Source: Halostella pelagica
GTDB lineage: Archaea > Halobacteriota > Halobacteria > Halobacteriales > Natronoarchaeaceae
Direction: 5' to 3'
NCBI GenBank assembly: GCA_005954745.1
Contig: CP040678.1
Coordinates: 2,170,001 to 2,234,000, forward strand
Length of the DNA: 64,000 bases
A program made the translations under genes and the position numbers. The notes below the pieces were generated by a model that saw only the letters and a program-made list of their open reading frames with translations, was not told the origin of the DNA and ran no database searches. This document shows, piece by piece, positions 44,470 to 53,592 of this stretch (the first letter of the stretch is position 1; each line of letters opens with the position of its first letter).

Positions 44470-45675
44470 ATGACTGATGCAAACGTAGTGGGCGTCGGCA
44501 TGACGGCGTTCGGCGTCCACGGATCGACTCTTCCCGACCTGTTCGCCGAGGCCGCACTTCCCGCGCTCGACGACGCCGGTGCGACGGCCGACGACGTAGA
44601 CGCGTTCTACCTCGGCAATGCGATGGGCGGGCAGATAGAGGGTGAAAGCCACCTCGCGCCGACGCTCGCGTCTCATATCGGTCTCGCCGGGGTTCCCTGC
44701 CAGCGGTACGAGGACGCCTGCGCGACATCGTCGAACGCGTTCAAAAACGCCGTGCGCGCGGTCGAAGCGGGCCAGCACGACGTAGTTCTGGTCGGCGGCG
44801 TCGAGCGGTGCTCGCCGGAGACGGGCAAGGAGACGGACGCGATGACGCGGATCTTTGCCAGCGCCGCACACGGGGCGTACGAACGGCCGACCGGCCTCAC
44901 GTTCCCCGGCGTGTTCGCCCTGTTGACGAAGCGGCACATGCACGAGTACGGAACGACGCCCGAGCAACTCGCGGCGGTGGCCGTGAAGAACCACCGTCAC
45001 GGGAGTCTGAACCCGCGAGCGCATTTCGGCTCGGAGACGACCGTCGACGAGGTGCTCTCGGGCCCCGTCGTCGCCGACCCGTTCCGCCTGCACGACTGCT
45101 GTCCGTTCTCCGACGGCGCTGCCGCCGCCGTCGTCGCGAGCGCCGACGCCGCCGAGACGCTCAGCGGCGACCCCGTGCGCGTCGCAGGCGTCGGGCACGC
45201 GACAGACATCGTTCCGATCGCGGACAAGGCCCACCCCTCTGCGACGCAGGCCGCACGCGACGCCGCGGGGCAGGCGTACGAGGCGGCGGGCGTCGGACCG
45301 GACGACGTAGATGTCGTGGAACTCCACGACTGCTTTACCGGCGCGGAAGTGCTAGCGACGGAGGCGCTCGGCCTCGTCGAAGACGGCGAGGGCGGGCCGG
45401 CCGCTGCGGCGGGGCGCACGTCGCTGGGCGGCGAGATCCCGGTCAACCCGAGCGGCGGCCTGAAAGCGAAGGGCCATCCCATCGGTGCGACCGGAGTCGC
45501 ACAGGTCGTCGAACTGACCGAGCAGTTGCGCGGCGACGCCGACAGTCGACAGGTCGAGGCGGCCGACGTCGGCCTGGCACACAACCTCGGCGGCGACGCG
45601 GCGACGACGATAGTCAGCGTTCTGGAGAGCGTCCCGCGGCGCGACTCCGACCAGCGCGGGGAGGTGGCACGATGA
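44470..45675 (+). CDS. Thiolase (acetyl-CoA acetyltransferase, SCP2-like)
   Basis: This 401-aa thiolase has the active Cys84 in EDACATSSNAF, VVELHDCFTGAEVLATE and the C-terminal GGLKAKGHPIGATGVAQV with the catalytic His. It belongs to the SCP2-thiolase-like group that in archaea works with a DUF35 protein. It overlaps the DUF35 gene by four bases, as is typical. It could cleave 3-oxoacyl-CoA during breakdown of the imported acid, or condense acyl-CoAs. Confidence 0.9.
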   Translation: MTDANVVGVGMTAFGVHGSTLPDLFAEAALPALDDAGATADDVDAFYLGNAMGGQIEGESHLAPTLASHIGLAGVPCQRYEDACATSSNAFKNAVRAVEAGQHDVVLVGGVERCSPETGKETDAMTRIFASAAHGAYERPTGLTFPGVFALLTKRHMHEYGTTPEQLAAVAVKNHRHGSLNPRAHFGSETTVDEVLSGPVVADPFRLHDCCPFSDGAAAAVVASADAAETLSGDPVRVAGVGHATDIVPIADKAHPSATQAARDAAGQAYEAAGVGPDDVDVVELHDCFTGAEVLATEALGLVEDGEGGPAAAAGRTSLGGEIPVNPSGGLKAKGHPIGATGVAQVVELTEQLRGDADSRQVEAADVGLAHNLGGDAATTIVSVLESVPRRDSDQRGEVAR

Positions 45676-46052
45676 GCGAGAGCCTCGACGCCTACCGGTC
45701 CGACGGTCGGCTCACGACAAACGGCTGGCGTGCGGCGCTCGAAGACGGCGTTTTGCTCGGCCAGGCCTGTGCGGACTGCGAACACGTCACCGCCGCGCCG
45801 AAGGCGGCCTGCGCTCGGTGCGGGTCGCGTGACCTCTCGACGGTCCAACTCCCCGAGGAAGGCACGGTGTACTCGGTCAGCAGGATCGAGGTGGCTCCCG
45901 CCGGGTTCGACGCGCCGTACCACGTCGGTCTGGTTACGCTCGGCGACGCACGGCTGACGGCACGGCTGTCTGACGCTGCCGAAATCGGCGACAGTGTGTC
46001 GTTCCAGAATGCGGTGACGACCCCCGAAGGACCGGCACCGCGTTTCGGCTGA
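45672..46052 (+). CDS. DUF35 (zinc ribbon + OB fold) thiolase partner
   Basis: This 126-aa protein has a zinc ribbon CADCEHVTAAPKAACARCG (about 34-52) and an OB-fold with GTVYSVSRIEVAPAGFDAPYHVGLVTLGD. DUF35 proteins bind thiolases, for example next to HMG-CoA synthase, and help channel acyl-CoA. Coupled to the thiolase gene by overlap. Confidence 0.88.
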   Translation: MSESLDAYRSDGRLTTNGWRAALEDGVLLGQACADCEHVTAAPKAACARCGSRDLSTVQLPEEGTVYSVSRIEVAPAGFDAPYHVGLVTLGDARLTARLSDAAEIGDSVSFQNAVTTPEGPAPRFG

Positions 46053-46181
46053 TGGTGGTATATGGCCCACCGAATGACCGTTTTCGGACCGGCTCTGACC
46101 GCGGAGAGCCGTTACCGGATCGGCCGGGTTTGTATATCAACACCGGTGACTTTGCGGGTTTAGTACGTGGATTGGTACACG

Positions 46182-47521
46182 ATGACACACACGACTCGAC
46201 GGTCGTTACTCAAAAGCGCAGGTGCGATAGGTCTCGCCAGCGCCGCAGGATGTCTCTCGGAGGACGGCGGCGGCGACGGCGGATCGCTTCGCATCGGCAT
46301 CATGCAACCGCTTACGACTTCAGTCGATTACTACGGTCAGCAGAGCCTGTGGGGGTTCCTCTCGGGGTTGGCGTACAAACACGACCAGGACCCGCTGTCG
46401 GTCGATTCTCCCACCGAGGAGACTATCGAGGGCGACCAGTACGACTACGAACTCCTGATCGAGGACTCGGAGTTCGATGCCGACCAGGCACAGTCGCCAC
46501 TGACTTCGTCGAGAACCGCGACGTAGACATCCTGTTCGGAACGGCCTCGTCAGGGTCGGCCAGACGGGTGATCGAGACGGTGGTGAGTAACACGGACACG
46601 CCCTTCGTCGCCGGCCCGGCGGCCGCCGCCGACATCACGTCCGACAGCCAGTACTGCCACGAGCGCGTGTTCCGGGCGAGCGAGAACACCGCGATGGACG
46701 CCCGGAGCGGCGGCCGGTACGTCGCGAACGAAACCGACGTCGAACGCGTGTTCATCATGGCCGCCGACTACAGCTTCGGACGTGCGGTCGCTCAGAACTA
46801 TCGGACCGTTCTGGAGGGCGAGGGCATCGAGATAGTCGGCGAGGAGTTCGTTCCCCAGGGCTACTCCGAGTTCGAGGGGTTCTACGAAAACGCCGTCGAG
46901 GCCGGCGCAGACGCCGTCATCGGCGGGTTCACGGTACAGACGCTTCCGCAGTTCCTCAGCACTGGCCTTTCCGGCGATTACGGGCTGCGCATGTTCGGCG
47001 GCTTCGCGACGCTCATCTCGAACCAGGCGCTCGGCGGCGTTGCCCAGCGCGTGTTCGGCGAGGACTTCACCGCCGAGGACCTTCGAGACGCGGAACTCGG
47101 CCCGTTCACGACACGCTACCACTGGAACCAGTACGACAACGACATCAACAGCGACTTCGTCGACATGTACACCGGAGCGTACGATATCGTTCCGGACCTT
47201 TTCACCTCCGGGACGTTCACCGCAGCCTCGTCGATCGTCCAGGCCGTCGAGGAGAGCGGGTCGACCGACGCCGACGACGTCGTCGACGCGCTCACCGGGA
47301 TGACCGTCGAAGACACGCCGAAAGGACAGGGCGGGTACACGTATCAGGAGTACAACAACCAGGCCAGGTCCGCGATGACCATCTCGAACCCGGTACCGAC
47401 GACGGACGAGTGGGCGGGCAACTGGGACGCACCGGTAATGCCCAGTCCCCCCGTCACCGAGATATCGGCGGACGACGCGACTATTCCACAGAACGCAAGC
47501 GGGATGAACTGCGACCTGTGA
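46182..47521 (+). pseudogene. Branched-chain amino-acid-type ABC substrate-binding protein, frameshifted
   Basis: The N-terminal part starts MTHTTRRSLLKSAGAIGLASAAGC: a twin-arginine signal with a lipobox cysteine. SLRIGIMQPLTTSVDYYGQQSLWGFLSGLAY opens the periplasmic-binding fold. The frame ends in a premature TAG at 46524. The downstream part continues in another frame from about 46496 (TDFVENRDVDILFG) to 47521. One missing base in the CAGTCGCC stretch near 46491-46498 explains both pieces. Either a recent mutation or a sequencing error; the rest of the transporter is intact. The stop overlaps the livG start. Confidence 0.85.
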
Positions 47522-48330
47522 TGATCCGGACGACAGGACTGACCAAACGGTTCGGCGGTCTCACAGCGGTCGACGGGGTCGATTTCGAACTCGGGCAGAA
47601 CGAACTCTGTTCGCTCATCGGTCCGAACGGTGCCGGGAAGACGACGTTTTTCAACCTGCTCACGGGCACGCTCGCCCCGACGGCCGGCCGCGTCGAATAC
47701 CGCGAGAACGACTGGGTCGACGTGACCGACGACGGTCCCCACGAGACGGCGCTGCGCGGGATCCACCGCTCGTACCAGATCACGAACGTCTTTCCGACGG
47801 CGACGGCGCTGGAGAACGTTCGCGTCGCCGCGCAGGCACACGGCGGCAACGACGCCTGGAAGCTATGGCGCAACGTGTCCGCGTTCGGCGAGTACGAACG
47901 GGAGGCCCGCGAGATACTGGACCGGGTCGGACTCGGCGACGAAACGGACACGGTCGCATCGACGCTGTCTCACGGACAGAAGCGACATCTCGAAGTGGCC
48001 GTCGCGCTCGCCGGCGACCCTGACGTTCTCCTGCTCGACGAACCGACAGCGGGCGTCTCAAGCGACGCCATCGACCAACTGGTCGAACTGATACGGAACG
48101 TCGCCGAAGACCACTCGGTCCTGCTCGTCGAGCACAACATGGACGTGGTGATGGACGTCAGCGACCGCGTGGCCGTCCTCCACCGGGGCGAACTCATCGC
48201 GGACGACGACCCGGTCGCGGTCCGCGAGAACCCGGACGTACAGCGGGCGTATCTCGGTGGGTACGAGGCCGACGGGGACGGGTCGAACGCGGGCGGGAAC
48301 GACACGGGTACAGGGGGTGAACCCGCGTGA
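47521..48330 (+). CDS. livG: ABC transporter ATP-binding protein, LivG type
   Basis: This 269-aa ATPase has Walker A GPNGAGKTT, the LivG-type insertion after it, the signature LSHGQKRHLEVA and Walker B VLLLDEPTAGVS. The ATG overlaps the TGA of the binding protein gene. LivG/LivF pairs drive uptake of branched-chain amino acids, and homologues take up other small carboxylates such as aromatic acids or urea. Confidence 0.92.
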   Translation: MIRTTGLTKRFGGLTAVDGVDFELGQNELCSLIGPNGAGKTTFFNLLTGTLAPTAGRVEYRENDWVDVTDDGPHETALRGIHRSYQITNVFPTATALENVRVAAQAHGGNDAWKLWRNVSAFGEYEREAREILDRVGLGDETDTVASTLSHGQKRHLEVAVALAGDPDVLLLDEPTAGVSSDAIDQLVELIRNVAEDHSVLLVEHNMDVVMDVSDRVAVLHRGELIADDDPVAVRENPDVQRAYLGGYEADGDGSNAGGNDTGTGGEPA

Positions 48331-49037
48331 GCGGCGATCCCCCCGCGCTCGAACTCGACGGCGTCCACAGCTACTACGGCGAGAGCCACGTCCTTCGCGG
48401 CGTGGACCTCTCCGTCGAAACCGGCGAGAACGTCGCTCTCGTGGGTCGGAACGGTGTCGGGAAGACGACGACGCTCCGGTCGATTTTGGGGCTGACGCCG
48501 CCCCGCGAGGGGACGGTTCGGATCGACGGCGAGGACGTCACCGGCGAACCCACTCACGAGATCGCGCGACGCGGCGTCGGGTGGGTGCCCGAGGAGCGTC
48601 GGATGTTCAAGCACCTCTCCGTGGAGGAAAACCTCCGGGTCGCGACGCCGCCCGGATCCGACGTGTCCAAACGAGTTCAGGAAGCGCTCGACGCGTTCCC
48701 GGCGCTGCGCGACCACGTCGACAGGGAAGCCGGCGACCTGAGCGGCGGCCAGCAACAGATGGTCGCCATCGCCCGCGTACTGGTCGGCGACAACGACCTG
48801 TTGCTCGTCGACGAACCAAGCGAGGGTCTCGCACCGCTCATCGTCGAGGAGGTCGTCGACGCCCTGGGGACGCTGGCCGAGGACGTGACGTTGCTACTCG
48901 TCGAGCAGAACTTCCCGATGGCGATGGATCTCACCGACCGGTTCTACCTGCTCGACCAGGGGAAGGTGGTGGAAACGGGCGACTCAAACGCCGCCTCGCG
49001 TGACGACGAAACCATCCGGAGGTATCTCTCGGCATGA
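48327..49037 (+). CDS. livF: ABC transporter ATP-binding protein, LivF type
   Basis: This 236-aa ATPase has Walker A GRNGVGKTT, RRMFKHLSVEENLRV, signature LSGGQQQMVAIARVL, Walker B LLLVDEPSEGLAP and the LivF-type end VVETGDSN. Four-base overlaps with livG and livH. Confidence 0.92.
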   Translation: MSGDPPALELDGVHSYYGESHVLRGVDLSVETGENVALVGRNGVGKTTTLRSILGLTPPREGTVRIDGEDVTGEPTHEIARRGVGWVPEERRMFKHLSVEENLRVATPPGSDVSKRVQEALDAFPALRDHVDREAGDLSGGQQQMVAIARVLVGDNDLLLVDEPSEGLAPLIVEEVVDALGTLAEDVTLLLVEQNFPMAMDLTDRFYLLDQGKVVETGDSNAASRDDETIRRYLSA

Positions 49038-50044
49038 CCGACGCCGCCGTCCTCTCCGTCGTCGACGTTCTCGTCGACCTGCTGGAACCGACGACGCTGG
49101 TCCGGATACTACTCGACGCGCTGTCGAAGTCGGCGCTGTACGTGCTCATCGCGAGCGGCCTCTCGCTCATCTTCGGCCTGATGGGCGTGTTGAACTTCGC
49201 GCACGGGTCGCTGACGATGCTCGGCGCGTATCTCGGCGGCGCAGTGATGGTCGCACTCGTCTCGGGTAGCACCAGTGAACCGGTCCAGTTACTGCTGTTT
49301 TTCGTCGCTATCGCCGCGACGTTCGCCGCGCTGACGCTGCTCGGCGGCGCGGTCGAGATGACGCTTATACGCCCGATATACGACCGCGAGCCGCTGTTTC
49401 AGATCCTGCTGACGTTCGGGCTGGTGCTGGTGCTCGACGAACTCGCGCGCATCGCCGTCGAACTGTACGGACTCCAGCCGCGGAGCGACTGGCAGGCCGC
49501 GCTGGGGACGGCTCCGGGCTTTCTCTCGTCTCGTTACACCGTCGCGGGCGTCACGACGCGGGGGCTCTACCTGTTCGAGGTGTTGATCGGCGCGCTGGTC
49601 GTCGCCGCCATCTGGGCGTTCCTCACCCGGACGCGGTACGGCCTGTACATCCGCTCGGGGAGCGAGGACTCGGAGATGACCCGCGCGCTGGGTATCGACG
49701 TCCGGCGCACGTTCACCGTCGTGTTCGGCCTCGGATCCGGCCTGGCGGGGCTGGCCGGCGTCGTACTGATGTGGGACCCGCGCTTCGGCGCGAGCGTCCC
49801 GCTGTCGGTGGAGACGCTGCTCGTCGCGTTCGTCGTCGTCATCATCGGCGGGCTCGGATCGTTCCGCGGCACCGTGGTCGCCGCGGGAGTCGTCGGACTG
49901 ACCGACGCGCTCATGACCTGGCTGTTCATCAACCACGTCGACTTCGCCGGCCTCCCCGAGATGGTTACGTTCCTGGTGCTCGTCGCCGTGTTGATCGTTC
50001 GCCCGCAGGGACTCTACGGCATCGCGGAGGTGGGCGGCCATTAG
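49034..50044 (+). CDS. livH: ABC transporter permease, LivH type
   Basis: This 336-aa membrane protein has about eight helices with the family segment SGLSLIFGLMGVLNFAHGSLTMLGAY and FVVVIIGGLGSFRGTVVAAGVVGL. It pairs with the LivM-type permease that follows. Confidence 0.92.
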   Translation: MTDAAVLSVVDVLVDLLEPTTLVRILLDALSKSALYVLIASGLSLIFGLMGVLNFAHGSLTMLGAYLGGAVMVALVSGSTSEPVQLLLFFVAIAATFAALTLLGGAVEMTLIRPIYDREPLFQILLTFGLVLVLDELARIAVELYGLQPRSDWQAALGTAPGFLSSRYTVAGVTTRGLYLFEVLIGALVVAAIWAFLTRTRYGLYIRSGSEDSEMTRALGIDVRRTFTVVFGLGSGLAGLAGVVLMWDPRFGASVPLSVETLLVAFVVVIIGGLGSFRGTVVAAGVVGLTDALMTWLFINHVDFAGLPEMVTFLVLVAVLIVRPQGLYGIAEVGGH

Positions 50045-50084
50045 CGATCCGACCCAACCGGCTGACACGGCGGACTCGACCGAC

Positions 50085-51386
50085 GTGTCCGAGCCGACCG
50101 AAACGTCGGACGCCCCCGCGGTCACAGACCGGCGGGGAGCGTACGTGCGGCGAGTACTCGCCGACCACGCGGTACACGCCGCGGTCGTGGTAGCCTTCGC
50201 GCTGTATCCGATAGTGTACACCGTCCTGGGCCAGACGCCGCTCGGGTCCGAGTTCGAGGTCTTCCTGCCGCGAGTTCACGCGATGGTCGCCGTGCTGTAC
50301 ATCGGTCTGTTCGCGATGAGTTTCGACTTCATCAGCGGCTACACGGGCTATCTCTCCTTCGGCCACGCGCTGTTTTACGGGAGCGGCGCGTATCTGGTCG
50401 TCCTGACGGCGACAGACAAGGTGCCGCTGCTCGGGCCGGACACGCCGTTCATGCTGCTGATACTCGTCGCTGGTCTCGTCGCGGTCGCGCTGGCGCTCGC
50501 AGTCGGTGCCGTCTCCTTTCGTCTCTCCGGCGTCTACTTCGCGATGATCACGCTCGGCTTCGCGGAGGTAGCTCACGTGTTCATCAGGAACTGGGACCAC
50601 GTGGGGAGCAATCCGAGAGACGGCGCATCGATCGGTGCCGCCGGCGACGCGTTCGCAGTCGGCGTTCCCGGCATCGACGCGCTTCAGGTCGGCATCGGCC
50701 GCCTGGTCGGCGACGAGTTCGGCGACGTGTTCGGCATCGGCGTCGAGTTCGGGACGGCGGAGGTCTCCTACTACGCGATAGGCGCTGTCGTGTTGGTCTG
50801 TTATCTCCTCATGCAGCGGATCATCCACTCCCCGTTCGGGCGAGTGATGATCGCGATTCGGGAGAACGAAGAGCGCGCCCGGGCGGTCGGCTACGACGTG
50901 TTCCGGTTCAAACTCGCCGCGTTCGCGATCAGCGGCTTCTTCGCCGGGGTCGCCGGCGCGCTGTTTGCCGGTTACCGCCGGACCGTCGCACCGGGGAACA
51001 CGTTCGACCTCTTTTTCACCGCTGAGGCGCTACTGGCCGCCATCGTCGGTGGGTTCGGGACGCTCGCCGGGCCGCTGTTCGGGTATCTGTTCAACGCCTC
51101 AGTCGAGGGTGTCCTGTCCACGGAACCCCACGGAATCGCCCGATATCTCCGCGACGTTCTCTCCGAGTCGACGCTGTCGGCGGGCGCTGGCGGAGTCACC
51201 GTGGCCGATGTGATCAACGTCCTCGTCGACGGGCGGGCCGACCTCTATCTCGGCATCGTGTTCATCCTGTTCGTGTTGTACGTCCCCCGCGGGATCCTCG
51301 GGACGCTTCGCGACCGCCTCGGCGGCCACGTCGCTGACCGACTTCCCGAGCGAGTGCGTTCGCGCTTCCGGGGGCGAAACGAGTGA
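50085..51386 (+). CDS. livM: ABC transporter permease, LivM type
   Basis: About 433 aa from GTG 50085 (MSEPTETSDAP). It has the family segment SFDFISGYTGYLSFGHALFYGSGAYLVVL and GRVMIAIRENEERARAVGYDVFRFKLAAFAISGFFAGVAGALFAGY, and FGTLAGPLFGYLF. The frame is open further upstream, overlapping the livH end, but without ATG or GTG; the GTG is the best choice. A four-base overlap joins it to the KAS III-like gene. Confidence 0.9.
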   Translation: MSEPTETSDAPAVTDRRGAYVRRVLADHAVHAAVVVAFALYPIVYTVLGQTPLGSEFEVFLPRVHAMVAVLYIGLFAMSFDFISGYTGYLSFGHALFYGSGAYLVVLTATDKVPLLGPDTPFMLLILVAGLVAVALALAVGAVSFRLSGVYFAMITLGFAEVAHVFIRNWDHVGSNPRDGASIGAAGDAFAVGVPGIDALQVGIGRLVGDEFGDVFGIGVEFGTAEVSYYAIGAVVLVCYLLMQRIIHSPFGRVMIAIRENEERARAVGYDVFRFKLAAFAISGFFAGVAGALFAGYRRTVAPGNTFDLFFTAEALLAAIVGGFGTLAGPLFGYLFNASVEGVLSTEPHGIARYLRDVLSESTLSAGAGGVTVADVINVLVDGRADLYLGIVFILFVLYVPRGILGTLRDRLGGHVADRLPERVRSRFRGRNE

Positions 51387-52402
51387 CGGTCGCGCTGACC
51401 GGCTACGGCCGCTACCTCCCGGACGACCGCCTCACCGGTGCCGAGATCGCGGACCAGAGCGGCATTCCCGAGTCGGTCGTCGTCGAGAAGATGGGCGTCC
51501 GGGAAAAGCGCGTCTGCCCGCCCGACGACGACCATCCGTCGGACATGTGCGTCGCCGCCGCCGAGGACGCACTCGCGGACGCGGCACTGGACCCCGCCGA
51601 CGTCGACCTCGTGCTGTATCACGGGAGCGAATTCAAAGACTACGTCGTCTGGAGCGCCGCCGCGGATATCGCCGACCGGGTCGGTGCAGACGACGCGTAC
51701 GCGACGGAGAGCTACACGCTCTGTGCCGGCGCTCCGATCGCCATCCGACAGGTCCGCTCGCAGTTGATCACGGGCGACATCGACACGGCCCTGCTCGTCG
51801 CCGCCAACCGCGAGGAGGACCTCGTCGAGTACGAGAACGAAGACGCGTCGTTCATGTTCAACTTCGGGAGCGGCGCGTCCGCGATGGTACTCGAACGCTG
51901 TGCCGGCGACCGCGCCCGGGCACAGGTCCACGAGAGCGCGGCAATCACGGACGGGTCGTTCTCCCGAGACGTGGTGATGCCCGCCGGCGGTACCCGGCAC
52001 CCTCCGAGCGGGGAGACGGTGGCCGCCGGCATGCACTCGCTCGATGTGACCGACCCCGAGGGGATGAAAGAGCGTCTCGCACCCGTCTCGCTCGCGAACT
52101 TCGTCGACGTGACTGCCGAGGCGCTGAAGCGGTCGGGGTTCGCCCGCGACGACATCGGTTTCGTCGCACTCACCCACATGAAACGCTCGTTTCACGACCG
52201 GTTCTTCGAGGAACTCGGCCTGAACCCGAACTCTGACGGCTACTACCTGAGCGAGTACGGCCACGTCCAGAGCGTCGATCAGGTGCTCGCACTCGACGAG
52301 GGGGTGGCCGCCGGACGCGTCGATCCGGGCGACATCGTCTGTTTCGTCGGCGCAGGCACGGGGTACACCTGGGCCGCGACCGTCCTCCGATGGCGCGGAT
52401 GA
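51383..52402 (+). CDS. 3-oxoacyl-ACP synthase III-like (KAS III) enzyme
   Basis: This 339-aa KAS III-fold protein starts at GTG 51383 (VALTGYGRYLPDDRL). The active Cys114 is in SYTLCAGAPIAIRQ and a catalytic His is in VALTHMKRSFHDRF. Where FabH has an Asn, this protein has a Gly-His (EYGHVQSVDQVL), closer to HMG-CoA-synthase-like or other thiolase-fold members. It may condense or hydrolyse acyl-CoA made from the imported acid. Last gene of the cluster, directly before tRNA-Pro. Confidence 0.8.
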   Translation: MTVALTGYGRYLPDDRLTGAEIADQSGIPESVVVEKMGVREKRVCPPDDDHPSDMCVAAAEDALADAALDPADVDLVLYHGSEFKDYVVWSAAADIADRVGADDAYATESYTLCAGAPIAIRQVRSQLITGDIDTALLVAANREEDLVEYENEDASFMFNFGSGASAMVLERCAGDRARAQVHESAAITDGSFSRDVVMPAGGTRHPPSGETVAAGMHSLDVTDPEGMKERLAPVSLANFVDVTAEALKRSGFARDDIGFVALTHMKRSFHDRFFEELGLNPNSDGYYLSEYGHVQSVDQVLALDEGVAAGRVDPGDIVCFVGAGTGYTWAATVLRWRG

Positions 52403-52443
52403 AACGAAGCGCTTAATTGTCGTACGCTCTTCGAATCGGGTAC

Positions 52444-52514
52444 GGGACCGTGGGGTAGTGGTATCCTCTGCGGATGGGGTCCGTTGGACCCGTGTTCGAA
52501 TCACGGCGGTCCCA
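52444..52514 (+). tRNA. tRNA-Pro (anticodon GGG), target of provirus
   Basis: The acceptor stem GGGACCG pairs with CGGTCCC at 52507-52513 and the discriminator is A at 52514. The anticodon loop ATGGGGT gives GGG (proline). The T arm is CCGTG-TTCGAAT-CACGG. The D arm GGGG...CCTC is also formed. One mismatch (U-U) closes the anticodon stem. Provirus genes begin 80 bases downstream, so its 3' half is probably the attachment core. Confidence 0.93.
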
Positions 52515-52593
52515 CTCGAAATTATCTAACTTTCCATTCTCGACAGTCTCGACTCCGTGAGCCTGTCGAAAACCCCGTTCGGAGGTGGGGGTG

Positions 52594-52824
52594 ATGTCGG
52601 CGGAATTATTCACATGCTCCGTCGACCGGTCCGCGTGCGTTCACTGTGACGCCCACGTGTCGGACCAGTTCCGGCGCGTGTACGGCGACGGTGACGACCA
52701 CGCTCACCGCTGTCCCAGCTGCGATTCCTGGCGGCGACTGACTGAAGGGAGCGCGGCTGGCCTTGACGTTCCGACGCCCGACCCTGAGCAAGCCCTCGGC
52801 CGTCACGGGAGTGATCCTGCATGA
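52594..52824 (+). CDS. Small zinc-finger protein (DUF7563-like)
   Basis: The ATG at 52594 is chosen because GGAGGTG (52581-52587) sits seven bases upstream. The 76-aa product has two CxxC pairs: CVHCDAHVSDQFRRVYG and CPSCDSW, the layout of haloarchaeal virus-associated DUF7563 zinc ribbons (the residues between are typical: VSDQFRRVYGDGD). It is the first gene of the rightward early operon. Its stop overlaps the next ATG (ATGA). Confidence 0.65.
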   Translation: MSAELFTCSVDRSACVHCDAHVSDQFRRVYGDGDDHAHRCPSCDSWRRLTEGSAAGLDVPTPDPEQALGRHGSDPA

Positions 52825-52910
52825 CGTTCGTCCGTGCTTCCCGTCTCTACGATGTCGGTGACGGTGAGCGGCAGTCTGTTGAATGGGACTATCCCACGGA
52901 GGGCCGCTGA
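52821..52910 (+). CDS. 29-aa overlapped micro-protein
   Basis: This frame starts at an ATG that overlaps the previous stop and ends in TGATG with the next gene. The product MTFVRASRLYDVGDGERQSV continues EWDYPTEGR. Overlaps at both ends suggest it is translated, if only to couple its neighbours. Confidence 0.4.
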   Translation: MTFVRASRLYDVGDGERQSVEWDYPTEGR

Positions 52911-53122
52911 TGAACGGCCAGGCTCGCCTCACCGAGTTTGGAACGGAAACCGATATCGACCTGTCCGAACTCACCGAGGCCCAACGCCGTGCGTACGTCG
53001 CCGTCCGGCTGAACGGCGTCGGCGTTCGCGAACACGCGCGCCAGACTGAACGCGAACCCGGCACTGTCGGGAACCTGCTTCGTCGCGCCGAGAAGCGCCT
53101 CGACGGGGAGGGATCGGCGTGA
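52910..53122 (+). CDS. Sigma-70-region-4-like HTH protein
   Basis: The 70-aa product has LSELTEAQRRAYVAVRLNGVGVREHARQTEREPGTVGNLLRRAEKRL, a helix-turn-helix like region 4 of sigma factors, common as a small regulator in haloarchaeal viruses. ATG at 52910 shares a base with the upstream stop. Its stop overlaps the next gene's start. Confidence 0.65.
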   Translation: MNGQARLTEFGTETDIDLSELTEAQRRAYVAVRLNGVGVREHARQTEREPGTVGNLLRRAEKRLDGEGSA

Positions 53123-53592
53123 TGCTATCGTGGTGGTCCCTAACGACGCTCGGAAACTACGAGGTCCTGATAGGGATCGCGCTGGCATACGGCGTCGTCG
53201 TTCGGCAGTTCGATATCACGCCGTTGCTCCTTGTCATCGGAGCTATCGCACTCACGACGTGGCTGAAAGCGACGCTTGGGGTTCCGAGACCCCCAGGATC
53301 GGCCATTGGCGGGAACGCAATGCCGAGTGGTCACGCGCTCGTCTCGACGGTCTGCTACGGGACGCTGGCGGTCGTCGAGGACCGAGGACTCGGCCCCCGG
53401 ACGCTAGTCGCTAGCGGTCTCGTCGCGGCGATCGCCATGTCTCGCGTCGTCATCGGCGTCCACTACGTGGCGGACGTCGTGGTCGGAGTGACGATCGGTG
53501 TAGTCCTGGTCGTCGCTGGCGTCGCTGCTCGGCGTCGGTTAACCGCGGTCGACGCTCTGCCCATGGCCCACAACGCGGAGGGGTCGCCGTGA
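53122..53592 (+). CDS. PAP2-family membrane phosphatase
   Basis: The protein of about 156 aa has several membrane helices and the three PAP2 motifs: KATLGVPRPPGS, the PSGH in GGNAMPSGHALVS, and SRVVIGVHYVADVVVG with the catalytic His and Asp. The family removes phosphate from lipid phosphates or isoprenyl diphosphates. The start is ATG 53122 inside TGATG; a GTG one codon upstream is possible. It lies in the middle of a chain of overlapping virus genes. Confidence 0.75.
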   Translation: MLSWWSLTTLGNYEVLIGIALAYGVVVRQFDITPLLLVIGAIALTTWLKATLGVPRPPGSAIGGNAMPSGHALVSTVCYGTLAVVEDRGLGPRTLVASGLVAAIAMSRVVIGVHYVADVVVGVTIGVVLVVAGVAARRRLTAVDALPMAHNAEGSP

